A DNA stretch of 64,000 bases from Lysobacteraceae bacterium (GTDB lineage: Bacteria; Pseudomonadota; Gammaproteobacteria; Nitrococcales; AK92), in assembly GCA_012523465.1 (NCBI GenBank), contig JAAYIK010000017.1:1-64000 (forward strand), read 5' to 3'. This document shows positions 44,228 through 52,886 of this stretch, in pieces (the first letter of the stretch is position 1; each line of letters starts with the position of its first letter). Below the pieces are notes generated by a model. The model had not been told where the DNA came from. It saw only the letters and a program-made list of their open reading frames with translations, and did not search any database. The translations under genes and the position numbers were made by a program.

Positions 44228-45418
44228 TCACTCCACCACGGCGTCGATGACCACCCGGACGACACTGCCGGCAGCGACGGCGACGGGCTGGCTGTAGCCG
44301 ATCAAGTCACCAGTCTGGCGGGCGGCTTCGCCGGCACGGGAGATGCGCGCCTCCACCACGACTTGCGTAAACGCATCGAGACCAAGCCCCGGCGCCATCG
44401 CCATGCTCTCGTCCAGCACCACCTGCAATGGCAGCTCCTCCACCGGGTGGCGCACCACCGCCAGCGGCGTGCGCGGCCCGTCGACCGGCCGGGCCAGGAC
44501 GAATACCGTGCTGCCGACCGGCACCTGCCCTGCCAACTCCGGCGCCACCTCCACCTGGACCTGCAGGCTGGCGGCTGCCGGTGCCGGGCCAATCTCCTGC
44601 AGCAGCTGGCGCACCTGCTCCGCCGCCGGGTTGTCGGGCGGCAGCACCCGCAACAGGGTCTGCCAGTAACGCCGGGCCTGGCTAGGCTGCTCGGCTTGCA
44701 TGGCGGCGATCCCGGCCAGCCACAACGCTTTCGGGGAATCGGGCTCGACGGTCAGCGCCCGCTGCAGCAGCTCGCTGGGCCGGCCCAGCAGATTGCCGCC
44801 CTGGGCATAGCCCAGCGCTTCGGCATAGTCGACCAGGAACACCGGATCCTCGCCGGCGCGCGGCTCCAGCTGGGCATACAGCTCGGCTGCCGCATCAAAC
44901 CGCTGCAGCACCAGATAGGCCCGCCCCAGCATGAGCGCTGCTTCCAAATCGTCCGGTTGCTGCCTCACCCGAGCCTCGAGATCACTCAAGTGCTGCTCGA
45001 TGAAAGCAAGCTGCTGCTGCGCCTGCAGCAAGGCCGGATCGGTCTGCGGCGCCGTCACGGCAGCTGGGCTGCCCAGCTGCAAGTACAAAAGGATGGCTGC
45101 CAGCGGCACCACCAGGGCGCCGCCGAGCGCAGCGGCTCGGGCAGGTCGCGGGCGCAAGGCCGATTCGGATTCGCCCTCCTCGCCGAGATCGCCCAGCAAC
45201 TGGCGTTCCAGCTCAACTTTCGCTTCGGCAAAGGTGGCGTCGTCCAGCAAGCCGGCCTGGTTGTCGACCTCCAGCTCCGCCAGGCGGCGCCGGTAGACGG
45301 CGATGTTGGCATCGCGCTGCCGCAGCGTCGGCAGGACCGGCCTGACCAGCAGCGGACGTAACAGCAGGGCCAGTGCCGCCAGCAGCATCAGGCCGGCGAC
45401 GATCCAGAAGGTGATCAT
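44228..45418 (-). CDS. ccmI: Cytochrome c maturation protein CcmI
   Basis: A 396-residue membrane protein: two transmembrane helices (about residues 3-23 and 95-115) flank a cytoplasmic coiled segment (NIAVYRRRLAELEVDNQAG), and a periplasmic TPR domain follows (about 130-270). It ends with an extra beta-rich domain seen in gammaproteobacterial CcmI. CcmI holds apocytochrome c for the CcmFH heme ligation complex. Its start overlaps the ccmH stop by four bases. It is the last gene of the ccm operon and converges on the small hypothetical gene with a 6-base gap. Confidence 0.95.
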   Translation of the reverse strand: MITFWIVAGLMLLAALALLLRPLLVRPVLPTLRQRDANIAVYRRRLAELEVDNQAGLLDDATFAEAKVELERQLLGDLGEEGESESALRPRPARAAALGGALVVPLAAILLYLQLGSPAAVTAPQTDPALLQAQQQLAFIEQHLSDLEARVRQQPDDLEAALMLGRAYLVLQRFDAAAELYAQLEPRAGEDPVFLVDYAEALGYAQGGNLLGRPSELLQRALTVEPDSPKALWLAGIAAMQAEQPSQARRYWQTLLRVLPPDNPAAEQVRQLLQEIGPAPAAASLQVQVEVAPELAGQVPVGSTVFVLARPVDGPRTPLAVVRHPVEELPLQVVLDESMAMAPGLGLDAFTQVVVEARISRAGEAARQTGDLIGYSQPVAVAAGSVVRVVIDAVVE

Positions 45419-45906
45419 GGGTTTTCCTCAGGCTTGCGCTCAGCCGCCAGCAGCTCGGCGAGCCGCTGGCGCTCGGCCGCGGACAAGACCACATCTGCAG
45501 CCACGGCCCGCCGCCGGCGCGCCAGCACGAACCAGCTGATCAGGCCGACAGCCAGCAGCGCGAACGGGCCGAACCATAGAAAATAGGTGCTGCCCTTGAC
45601 AGGAGGTCTGAACAACACGAAATCGCCGTACCTGGCGACCATGAAGTCCCGGATTTCGGCGTCGCTGCGCCCTTCCAGAATCAGGCGCCGCACCTCGCGC
45701 TTCATGTCATTGGCCAGATCGGCATTGGAGTCGGCGATGCTCTGCCCTTGGCAGCCCAGGCAGCGCAGCTCCTGGCTCAAGGCGCGAAAGCGCGCCTCCT
45801 GCTCCGGCGCATCGAAACCGTCCAGTGCCGCCGGCGCCAGACTAGGCAGCAGCAACAAAAGCAACAGCGGCCAGATCAGGCCTCGTTGCGCAGTCGCTCT
45901 ATCCAC
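45415..45906 (-). CDS. ccmH: Cytochrome c maturation protein CcmH (thiol oxidoreductase)
   Basis: A 163-residue periplasm-facing protein with a signal peptide (residues 1-27), a short helical redox domain and a C-terminal transmembrane helix (about 108-127). The redox motif reads LRCLGCQGQS (Cys49, Cys52), a variant of the common LRCPxCQ, followed by the expected IADSNADLA. It reduces the apocytochrome CXXCH cysteines during heme attachment. The GTG start lies inside ccmG (31-base overlap), the only candidate giving a full signal peptide. Overlaps ccmI by four bases. Confidence 0.95.
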   Translation of the reverse strand: MDRATAQRGLIWPLLLLLLLPSLAPAALDGFDAPEQEARFRALSQELRCLGCQGQSIADSNADLANDMKREVRRLILEGRSDAEIRDFMVARYGDFVLFRPPVKGSTYFLWFGPFALLAVGLISWFVLARRRRAVAADVVLSAAERQRLAELLAAERKPEENP

Positions 45907-46409
45907 GGGATGAGCACCTCATTAAGCGTCCTGGCATCGATCGGACCAACGTGCTTGTAGCGAACGATGCCATGCTTGTCGATGATGAAGGTCTCCGGCA
46001 CGCCGTAGACGCCCAAATCCAGGCCGATCCGGCCTTCGATGTCATAGGCGATGCCAGCGTACACGTCGCCGAAGCGCGCCAGCCAGGCACGCGCATCTTC
46101 GCGCTGGTCCTTGTAGCTGAGGCCGTAGATAGGCGCGATGCCACGCTGAGCAAGCGCTGCCAGGAACGGATGCTCCTGGCGGCAGGGAATGCACCAGCTG
46201 GCGAACACGTTGAGCACGCTCACCTGGCCCTTGATCTGCTCGCTGCTGAAGACCTGTTCCGGATCATGCAGCTGCGGCGCCGAGAACTCCGGCAGCGGCT
46301 TGCCGATCAGGGGCGACGGCACCTCGGTCGGGTTGAGATTGAGGCCGACGGCGAGCAACGCCGCTAGCGCCAGGAAAATCACCAGAGGAATGACAACCGC
46401 CTTTTTCAT
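45876..46409 (-). CDS. ccmG: Cytochrome c maturation thioredoxin CcmG (DsbE)
   Basis: A 177-residue membrane-anchored thioredoxin with an N-terminal helix (about residues 4-24) and the active site WCIPC (Cys73, Cys76). The typical CcmG insertion GLSYKDQREDARAWLARFGD and the cis-Pro region YGVPETFIID follow. It keeps CcmH or apocytochrome cysteines reduced in the periplasm. The start overlaps the ccmF stop by four bases. Order in the operon (ccmF-ccmG-ccmH) is standard. Confidence 0.97.
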   Translation of the reverse strand: MKKAVVIPLVIFLALAALLAVGLNLNPTEVPSPLIGKPLPEFSAPQLHDPEQVFSSEQIKGQVSVLNVFASWCIPCRQEHPFLAALAQRGIAPIYGLSYKDQREDARAWLARFGDVYAGIAYDIEGRIGLDLGVYGVPETFIIDKHGIVRYKHVGPIDARTLNEVLIPWIERLRNEA

Positions 46410-48403
46410 CCTGCGCTCTTTTCCACCATGCCGGCCGGCGCCACCTGCGTTGCGGCCTCCACCTGCCGCTCCCGCGCCAGCAGACGCCGGTAGCGCGGAT
46501 CGGCCGCTGCCAGCAGCCCGCCGACAGCCATAAGCAATGCCCCCAGCCAGATCCAGCGCACCAGCGGCTTGTATTGCAGGCGCACACTCCAGGCACCGCC
46601 GCCCAATGGATCGCCCAGGGCGACGTAGAGATCGCGCAGAAAGCCCGGCGCAATTGCCGCCTCGGTCATAGGATTCTGCTGCACCCGATAGGTGCGCTTC
46701 TGCGGATACAGCACCGTCACCGGCTTGCCGTCGCGGAAGATGCTGATCACCCCTTCGATGGCGTCGTAGTTCGGCCCCTGCACCAGGCGGGTGCCGTCGA
46801 AGCGGTATTCATAGCCGGCGATGTTTACGCTGTCTCCCGGCGCCATGCGCACGTCGCGCTCCACGTCCAAGGTGCTGACCACGGTGACGCCGGCGATGAA
46901 GACGCCAAGGCCGGCGTGGGCCACCACCATGCCCCATACGCCGCGGCTGGTGGAGCGCAACGCGGCCCAGCGGTCGCGGCGATGCGCCACCCGCTCCCAC
47001 AGGGTCTGCAGCGAGCCCCAGAACACCCACAGCGCGATGGCCAGCCCCACGGCCGCCAGCCAGGGCAGGTCGGCCAGCAGCCAGGCGGCCGCAATCCCCA
47101 GCGCGATCGAGGCCATGACCGCATAGCGCAGCGGCCACAGCACCCGCGCCAGCCGATCCTGCTTCCAACGCACAATGCTGCCGATACCGGTAAGCACCGC
47201 CAGCGGCAGCATCAGCGGCACGAAGACCGTGTTGAAGTAGGGCTCGCCCACCGAGATGCTGCCTAGGCCGAGGGCATCCGTCAGCAGCGGATACAGCGTT
47301 CCCAGCAGCACCGTCGCCGCCGCCACCGAAAGCAGCACGTTGTTGACGAGCAGCAGGCTCTCACGCGAGAACATGCCGAAGCGGACCGGCGTGTAGACCT
47401 GCGGCGCCCGCACCGCGTACAGCAGCAACGAGCCGCCCACGGTGAGCACCAGCAGGATCAGGATGAACACGCCCCGGCCCGGATCGGCGGCGAAGGAGTG
47501 CACCGAATTGAGTACGCCGGAGCGGACCAGAAAAGCGCCCAGCAGGCTCAAGGAGAAGGCCACGATGGCCAGCAGCACGGTCCAGCTCTTGAATGCGCCG
47601 CGCTTCTCGGTCACCGCCAGCGAATGGATGAGCGCGGTGCCGACCAGCCACGGCATGAAGGAAGCGTTCTCGACCGGATCCCAGAACCACCAGCCCCCCC
47701 AGCCCAGCTCGTAGTAGGCCCACCAGCTACCCAGCGTGATGCCCAGGGTGAGGAACAGCCAGGCCACGGTGGTCCACGGGCGCGACCAGCGCGCCCAGGC
47801 GGCGTCCAGATTGCCGCCCAGTAGCGCGGCGATGGCGAAGGCAAACGCCACCGAGAAGCCAACGTAGCCCATGTAAAGCATGGGCGGATGCAGGATCAGG
47901 CCGAAGTCCTGCAGCAGCGGATTGAGGTCGCGGCCGTCGATGGGCGCCGGAAACAGCCGCTCGAAGGGATTAGAGGTGAGCAGCAAGAACAGCAGGAAGC
48001 CGGCGCTGACCAGCCCCATCACCGCCAGCACGCGAGCCACGAACACCGGGGGCAGCGAACGGCTAGCCGCCGCCACGGCGACCGTCCAGCCGGCCAGGAT
48101 CCAGCACCAGAGCAGCAGCGAGCCCTCGTGCGCACCCCACACCGCCGACAGCCGGTAGTACCAGGGCAGCTGCGAATTGGAGTTGTGGGCGACGTAGGCC
48201 ACGCTGAAGTCGTTGCTGTAAAAGCTCCACCCCAGCGCCAGCAAGGCGATGGTGACGAACACCATTTGCCCGGCGGCCGCCGGCCGCGCCACGGCCATCC
48301 AGGCCGGTCGGTTCAACGCCGCCCCGACCAAGGGCAGCACGGCCTGGACGCAGGTGATCGCCAGCGCCAGCGTCAGGGCGAAGTGGCCAAGTTCGGGAAT
48401 CAT
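46406..48403 (-). CDS. ccmF: Cytochrome c heme lyase subunit CcmF
   Basis: A 665-residue polytopic membrane protein with about 15 helices, of the heme-handling protein family. The tryptophan-rich heme-binding motif is WGGWWFWDPVENASFMPWL (near residues 234-252), with conserved histidines in the flanking periplasmic loops and a large periplasmic domain before the last helix. CcmF takes heme from holo-CcmE and ligates it to apocytochrome c with CcmH and CcmI. It begins 12 bases after ccmE ends. Confidence 0.98.
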   Translation of the reverse strand: MIPELGHFALTLALAITCVQAVLPLVGAALNRPAWMAVARPAAAGQMVFVTIALLALGWSFYSNDFSVAYVAHNSNSQLPWYYRLSAVWGAHEGSLLLWCWILAGWTVAVAAASRSLPPVFVARVLAVMGLVSAGFLLFLLLTSNPFERLFPAPIDGRDLNPLLQDFGLILHPPMLYMGYVGFSVAFAFAIAALLGGNLDAAWARWSRPWTTVAWLFLTLGITLGSWWAYYELGWGGWWFWDPVENASFMPWLVGTALIHSLAVTEKRGAFKSWTVLLAIVAFSLSLLGAFLVRSGVLNSVHSFAADPGRGVFILILLVLTVGGSLLLYAVRAPQVYTPVRFGMFSRESLLLVNNVLLSVAAATVLLGTLYPLLTDALGLGSISVGEPYFNTVFVPLMLPLAVLTGIGSIVRWKQDRLARVLWPLRYAVMASIALGIAAAWLLADLPWLAAVGLAIALWVFWGSLQTLWERVAHRRDRWAALRSTSRGVWGMVVAHAGLGVFIAGVTVVSTLDVERDVRMAPGDSVNIAGYEYRFDGTRLVQGPNYDAIEGVISIFRDGKPVTVLYPQKRTYRVQQNPMTEAAIAPGFLRDLYVALGDPLGGGAWSVRLQYKPLVRWIWLGALLMAVGGLLAAADPRYRRLLARERQVEAATQVAPAGMVEKSAG

Positions 48404-48415
48404 GCAGCCTCCGGT

Positions 48416-48862
48416 CTACAAGCTGTGCGGATTGGCCAGCTGCTGGCCTTTCTGCAAAGCGTCGTGCACTTCCGGCGGCATGTAGTTCTCGTCGTGTTTG
48501 GCCAGCACTTCATCGGCCACGAACAGCCCGTCCGGCTGCAGCCGGCCGCGGGCCACGATTCCCTGCCCTTCCCGGAACAAATCCGGCAGGATGCCGGTAT
48601 AGCTGACCCGCACGGCGTTGGCGCCGTCGGTGATGGTGAAGTGTACCTCCAGATCCTGGCCTGGCCGCTGGACACTGCCCTCAGCCACCAGGCCGCCGAC
48701 CCGGAAGGTGTGCCCTTGCGGCGCTTCGCCGTTGACCACCTGGGTCGGACTGTAAAAGAGGGACATGTTCTCGTTCAGCGCCAGCAGCAGCAGCGCGGTG
48801 GCCGCGCCCACGCCCAGCAGCAGCAGCCCAATCAGCAGCATGCGCCGTTGCCGTACCGTCAT
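48416..48862 (-). CDS. ccmE: Periplasmic heme chaperone CcmE
   Basis: A 148-residue protein with an N-terminal membrane anchor (about residues 8-28) and an OB-fold domain. The covalent heme-binding histidine is His123 in LAKHDENYMP, with Tyr127 beside it, the H-type motif of classical system I. Heme is loaded by CcmC with CcmD and the ABC unit CcmAB, then passed to CcmF. The start overlaps the ccmD stop (ATGA). Confidence 0.98.
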   Translation of the reverse strand: MTVRQRRMLLIGLLLLGVGAATALLLLALNENMSLFYSPTQVVNGEAPQGHTFRVGGLVAEGSVQRPGQDLEVHFTITDGANAVRVSYTGILPDLFREGQGIVARGRLQPDGLFVADEVLAKHDENYMPPEVHDALQKGQQLANPHSL

Positions 48863-49029
48863 GCCCGCCTCCTGACACTGGCCCGCCGCCGCAGATCCGC
48901 TAGCAGACGTCCCCGCCGCATCAGCGGCAGCGCCACGTTGGCCGCCAGCACGACGGCAGAAATGGCATAGGACGTCCAGACATAGAAGGCATAGCCCCCC
49001 ATATGGAAAAACTCGGACATGGTTTTCAT
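48859..49029 (-). CDS. ccmD: Heme exporter protein CcmD
   Basis: A 56-residue protein too short for simple ORF calling. It reads MKTMSEFFHMGGYAFYVW, then one transmembrane helix (about residues 13-36), then an arginine-rich cytoplasmic tail (MRRGRLLADLRRRASVRRRA). This is the usual CcmD layout: a small bitopic protein that helps release holo-CcmE from CcmC. Its start overlaps the ccmC stop and its stop overlaps the ccmE start, each by four bases (ATGA). A second ATG three codons in (49020) is an alternative. Confidence 0.93.
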   Translation of the reverse strand: MKTMSEFFHMGGYAFYVWTSYAISAVVLAANVALPLMRRGRLLADLRRRASVRRRA

Positions 49030-49760
49030 TGCGTCAGCATCTCCTGCACCCAGCGGCTGTTGCGCTCCCGCGCCAACAGCTCGTTGCGCGCCCGCAGCAG
49101 CATGGCGGTGGCATAGAAGGCCTTAAACCCCAGCGCCATCAGCAGCAGCGGGATCAGCATGCTGATGTGAATGGACGGCGCGTCCAGCTTGGTGACGGTG
49201 GCCGGCTGATGCAGCGTGTTCCACCACACCACCGAGTAATGGATGATCGGGACGTTGACCACTCCCACCAGGGCGAGTATCCCGCTGGCGCGCGCGCCGT
49301 GGCGCTTGTCCTCAAAGGCCGCCTCAAGCGCCATGAAGCCGAGGTAAAGAAACAGCAAGATCAGCTCGGAGGTCAGCCGGGCATCCCAGACCCACCAGGT
49401 GCCCCACATCGGCTTGCCCCAAAGCGAGCCGGTCACCAGCGCCAGAAAGGTAAAGGAGGCGCCGATAGGGGCGCTGGCCGAGGCCATCATCTCCGCCACC
49501 TTGATGCGCCAGATCAGGGCAACGGCCGAGCAGGCGGCCATGACCACGTAGACGAACATCGACATCCAGGCCGCGGGGGCATGGACGTAGATGATGCGGA
49601 AGCTGTCGCCCTGCTGGTAATCCGGCGGCGCCAGCCACAGGCCGCCGTACAGGCCGGCCAGGATGCATACCGCTGCCAGGCCGGCGAACCAGGGCAGCAG
49701 CTGTCCGGTCAGGCGATAAAAGCGCGGGGGGGAGCCCAGCTTATGTAGCCACGTCCACAT
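49026..49760 (-). CDS. ccmC: Heme export/handling protein CcmC
   Basis: A 244-residue six-helix membrane protein that presents heme to CcmE. The tryptophan motif is GTWWVWDARLTSELILLF, with conserved histidines in VHAPAAWMSM and in NVPIIHYSVVWWNTLHQP. The start MWTWLHKLGSP is the usual one; the upstream open frame is intergenic. This is the first ccm gene of the operon in the window; ccmA and ccmB, which normally precede it, are absent. Confidence 0.97.
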   Translation of the reverse strand: MWTWLHKLGSPPRFYRLTGQLLPWFAGLAAVCILAGLYGGLWLAPPDYQQGDSFRIIYVHAPAAWMSMFVYVVMAACSAVALIWRIKVAEMMASASAPIGASFTFLALVTGSLWGKPMWGTWWVWDARLTSELILLFLYLGFMALEAAFEDKRHGARASGILALVGVVNVPIIHYSVVWWNTLHQPATVTKLDAPSIHISMLIPLLLMALGFKAFYATAMLLRARNELLARERNSRWVQEMLTQ

Positions 49761-50116
49761 GCAATCAGATCCAGGAGAAACAGCGGGGGTATCGGAGCGC
49801 GCCTGCCAGGCGATCTGCCTGCCCGCCCATCCCCGATACCGCCAACGAATTCGTTTGCTCATTCTGGCAGCCGGGCTGTCCTCCCCTGGCTGCCGCGCCC
49901 AAAGATGCGCCGCCGGACGCCAGAGTGCAAGTCGCAGCGCTCCGAAACTTGCTCAATGTCAAAGACCAGCCTCGATGGACAAAGTTCATGACCGCCCTCC
50001 GGCCGCCGCGGCGACCTCTTTAATCGCAAGCGGGCGCCCCAATCATCCAGCCGGTGGGGCGCCAAAATAACATCTTCCATGACAGTGAGTGCAACTGTCG
50101 CACAAAAGACACTCTG
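49761..50116. promoter_or_regulatory. Divergent intergenic region between ccmC and the PAS-GGDEF-EAL gene
   Basis: This 356-base stretch holds no convincing gene but several symmetric elements. These are GGTATCGG/CCGATACC (49788-49795, 49833-49840) enclosing CGCCTG-C-CAGGCG (49800-49812); the perfect palindrome AACGAATTCGTT (49844-49855); GGCAGCC/GGCTGCC (49866-49872, 49888-49894); an FNR-like dyad TTGCT-N4-GTCAA (49949-49962); and GGCGCCCC/GGGGCGCC (50033-50040, 50056-50063). I cannot place a convincing -35/-10 pair. Control of both ccm and the c-di-GMP gene from here is likely by position. Confidence 0.5.
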
Positions 50117-52879
50117 GTGACGGAACAACGCAGCAATATCGGCAACGGCCGGCTCTCCCCAACTGCCCGGCAGTTCCTGAAACTGTTTCTGCCCGGCGCG
50201 CTGCTGCTAGGAGTGCTGACCGCCGCCTTCCAGTACCATGGCTACGCCCTGGCCAGGGAAAGCCTGCTGGCGTCGCAACGCCACGGCATCGCCACCGCCA
50301 CCAGCAGTCTCAGGCGCGACTTCCAGACCATGACGGCCGACCTCGGCGTGCTGGCCGCCAGCCAAAGCCTGCGGCGCTTCGCCACCGAGACGGCCGCGGC
50401 CAACCGCCGCTGGGCACAGGATGAGCTCGATGCCTTCATCCGTCACAAGCAGCTTTATGCCGACATTAGCTACTTCGCCCCCGACGGCCAGCGGCTGCTG
50501 GGGGCCGGCAGCGTACAGCAGGGCGGCCGCCTGACCGAGATCGAGCCTCCGCTGATCTGGGAGCTGCTGGTAGCCACCGCCAATCTCCCGCCGGGGCTGG
50601 CGGCGACCTCCCCCCTGCTGTTTCCACGAGGAGGCGACCATTATCGGCCTATCGTTCATTTTGCCATGCCGGTGTTTACTCTGGACGGCCAACTCGGCGG
50701 CGCGCTGATCGCCACCTACTCGCCCGAGCGGCTCTTGCGCCATCTGGACAGCCTCACCCAGCAGCCGGCGGACACCAACATCATCATCAACCGTCGCGGC
50801 GAATGGCTGCAGCACCACAACGCCGAACAAAGCTGGCGGCTCGGCGACGGCCCGTTCGGTGCTGCCTTCCCGCTGGCCTGGCAGCACATGTTGACCGCCG
50901 ACGCCGGTCAGTTCAGAACCCGCGAAGGCCTGTTCACCTTCACCACCCTCTTTCCGCAGGGATGGCCCGACGACGTCATGCCCGACGGCATGCACGCGCC
51001 GCAATTCTGGAAAATCGCCCTGCACGTCAGCCGGGACTCCCTGCTGGCCGCCGCCACCAACCGCTTCTGGCGCGGCCTGACGCTGTTCGTGGTACTGCTA
51101 GCGCCTACCGCACTAGTCAGCCAGTTCATCTGCGAGCTCGACCGCAACCGGCAACGCAACCGCCAGCTCATCCGGGAGCTAGGTGCGGTCATCGAGCAGA
51201 CCCATGACCTGGTCATGATCACCGACGCCGAAGGTCGCATCCGTTACGTCAATCCGCGCTTCGAGGCTATCACCGGCTACAGCCGCGCGGAGGCCATCGG
51301 CAACAAGCCCAACCTGCTTAGATCCGGCGTACACGATCAGGCCTTCTACCAGCGGCTGTGGGACACTATTCGACGGGGGGAGCCGTTCGAGGCGACCATC
51401 ACCAACCGCAAGAAAAACGGCGAGATCTTCCATGTCCAGATCACCATCAGCCCACTGAGCGGCAAGCACGGCATCAGCGGCTACGTCGCCACCGCCAAGG
51501 ACATCACCGCCCAGGTCAGCTCCCAGCAGCGCCTGCTCAAGCTGGCCTTCCATCATCCGCTCACCGGCCTGCCCAACCGGGCCTTGTTCCGCGATCACCT
51601 GCACGAGGCCGCCGCCCGTGCCCGCCGCAGCGGGCACAGCATCGCCGTGCTGTTCATCGACCTGGACCGCTTCAAGAAGGTCAACGACAGCCTGGGGCAT
51701 CAAGCCGGGGACGAGCTGCTGCAGCAAGTGGCGCAGCGGCTGCGCAACGCCGTGCGGGAGATCGACACCGTCGCCCATCTCGGCGGCGACGAATTCACCG
51801 TGCTGCTCGACGACGTCCGCCAGCCCAGCCAGGTCCAGAACGTCGCCAGCAAGCTGCTGCAGCTGTTCGAACTGCCGTTCACAGTGGCCGGACGCGACCT
51901 GCACATCGGCGCTTCCATCGGCATCGCCCTGTTCCCGCAGGACAGCGACAACGTCGAGCTCATCGTCGAGCAGGCCGACACGGCCATGTATCAGGCCAAG
52001 CGCGCCGGCCGCAACCAGTTCCAGTTCTACTCCGCCGAGATGACCACCCTGGCTCACGAGCGGCTGGAGCTGGAGGACCGTCTGCGCGTCGCCTTGCAGC
52101 GGCGCGAGTTCGAGCTGCACTTCCAGCCCATCGTCGATCCGCAACGGCGCGAGCTGCGGGGACTGGAAGCGCTGGTGCGCTGGCGCCAGAGCGACGGCAG
52201 CCTGCGCCCGCCCGATGAATTCATCCCGGTACTGGAGGAAACCGGCCTGGTGATCCAGGCTACCGAATGGGTGCTGGAGGAGGCCTGTCGCCAGCACCTG
52301 CGCCTGCTGGAGAGCGGCCTCACCGGGCTGCGGATCAACGTCAACATCAGCGCCCGCTCCTTCAACCAGGGCGACCTGGTCGCCACCGTGGAGCGGACAT
52401 TGCGAGAGTCAGGCGTGCCGGGCACCCAGCTGGTGCTGGAGGTCACCGAAAGCATCCTGCTGGAAGACCAGCAGGAAGTGCAAAAGGCGCTGGATGAGCT
52501 GCGGGCGCTGGGAGTGGCCATCGCCATCGACGATTTCGGCACCGGCTATTCATCACTGGCTTATCTGCGCCGCCTGCCGGTGGACATCATCAAGATCGAC
52601 CGCGCCTTCATCCACGGCGTCGGCCCCGACTCCCGCGACGCCGCGCTGGTCTCGGCGATGATGGCGATGGCCCAGGAGCTGCAGCTGGATGTGGTCGCCG
52701 AGGGCGTGGAAACGCCCCAGCAGCTCGAGTTCCTGCGCCAGCGCAGCTGCGACGGTGCCCAAGGGTTTCTCTTCAGCGCCGCGGTCCCGGCCGACATCGT
52801 CCGCGACCAGCTGCGGCAGGATCGGCGCTGGCCCTGGAAAGCCTGGATGGACCGCAACATGGTGCGGCAGCTGCACTGA
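50117..52879 (+). CDS. Membrane PAS-GGDEF-EAL protein (c-di-GMP turnover)
   Basis: About 920 residues from the GTG at 50117; an in-frame GTG at 50054 is possible and neither has a strong ribosome-binding site. Two transmembrane helices flank a periplasmic sensor domain of Cache type (roughly residues 40-315). PAS (about 350-475), GGDEF (about 479-640) and EAL (about 655-905) domains follow. GGDEF is at 556-560 with the inhibitory-site RxxD (REID) correctly spaced; EAL (684-686), EVTES and DDFGTGYSSL are intact. One deviation: the usual DPLTGL start of the GGDEF domain reads HHPLTGL. It probably makes or degrades c-di-GMP in response to an extracellular or redox cue. Confidence 0.95.
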   Translation: MTEQRSNIGNGRLSPTARQFLKLFLPGALLLGVLTAAFQYHGYALARESLLASQRHGIATATSSLRRDFQTMTADLGVLAASQSLRRFATETAAANRRWAQDELDAFIRHKQLYADISYFAPDGQRLLGAGSVQQGGRLTEIEPPLIWELLVATANLPPGLAATSPLLFPRGGDHYRPIVHFAMPVFTLDGQLGGALIATYSPERLLRHLDSLTQQPADTNIIINRRGEWLQHHNAEQSWRLGDGPFGAAFPLAWQHMLTADAGQFRTREGLFTFTTLFPQGWPDDVMPDGMHAPQFWKIALHVSRDSLLAAATNRFWRGLTLFVVLLAPTALVSQFICELDRNRQRNRQLIRELGAVIEQTHDLVMITDAEGRIRYVNPRFEAITGYSRAEAIGNKPNLLRSGVHDQAFYQRLWDTIRRGEPFEATITNRKKNGEIFHVQITISPLSGKHGISGYVATAKDITAQVSSQQRLLKLAFHHPLTGLPNRALFRDHLHEAAARARRSGHSIAVLFIDLDRFKKVNDSLGHQAGDELLQQVAQRLRNAVREIDTVAHLGGDEFTVLLDDVRQPSQVQNVASKLLQLFELPFTVAGRDLHIGASIGIALFPQDSDNVELIVEQADTAMYQAKRAGRNQFQFYSAEMTTLAHERLELEDRLRVALQRREFELHFQPIVDPQRRELRGLEALVRWRQSDGSLRPPDEFIPVLEETGLVIQATEWVLEEACRQHLRLLESGLTGLRINVNISARSFNQGDLVATVERTLRESGVPGTQLVLEVTESILLEDQQEVQKALDELRALGVAIAIDDFGTGYSSLAYLRRLPVDIIKIDRAFIHGVGPDSRDAALVSAMMAMAQELQLDVVAEGVETPQQLEFLRQRSCDGAQGFLFSAAVPADIVRDQLRQDRRWPWKAWMDRNMVRQLH

Positions 52880-52886
52880 GCGGCGC

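Noticed and set aside
50020-50116. c-di-GMP (GEMM) riboswitch before the GGDEF-EAL gene
   Set aside because: The conserved GEMM core sequences are not present; only a simple inverted repeat is seen.
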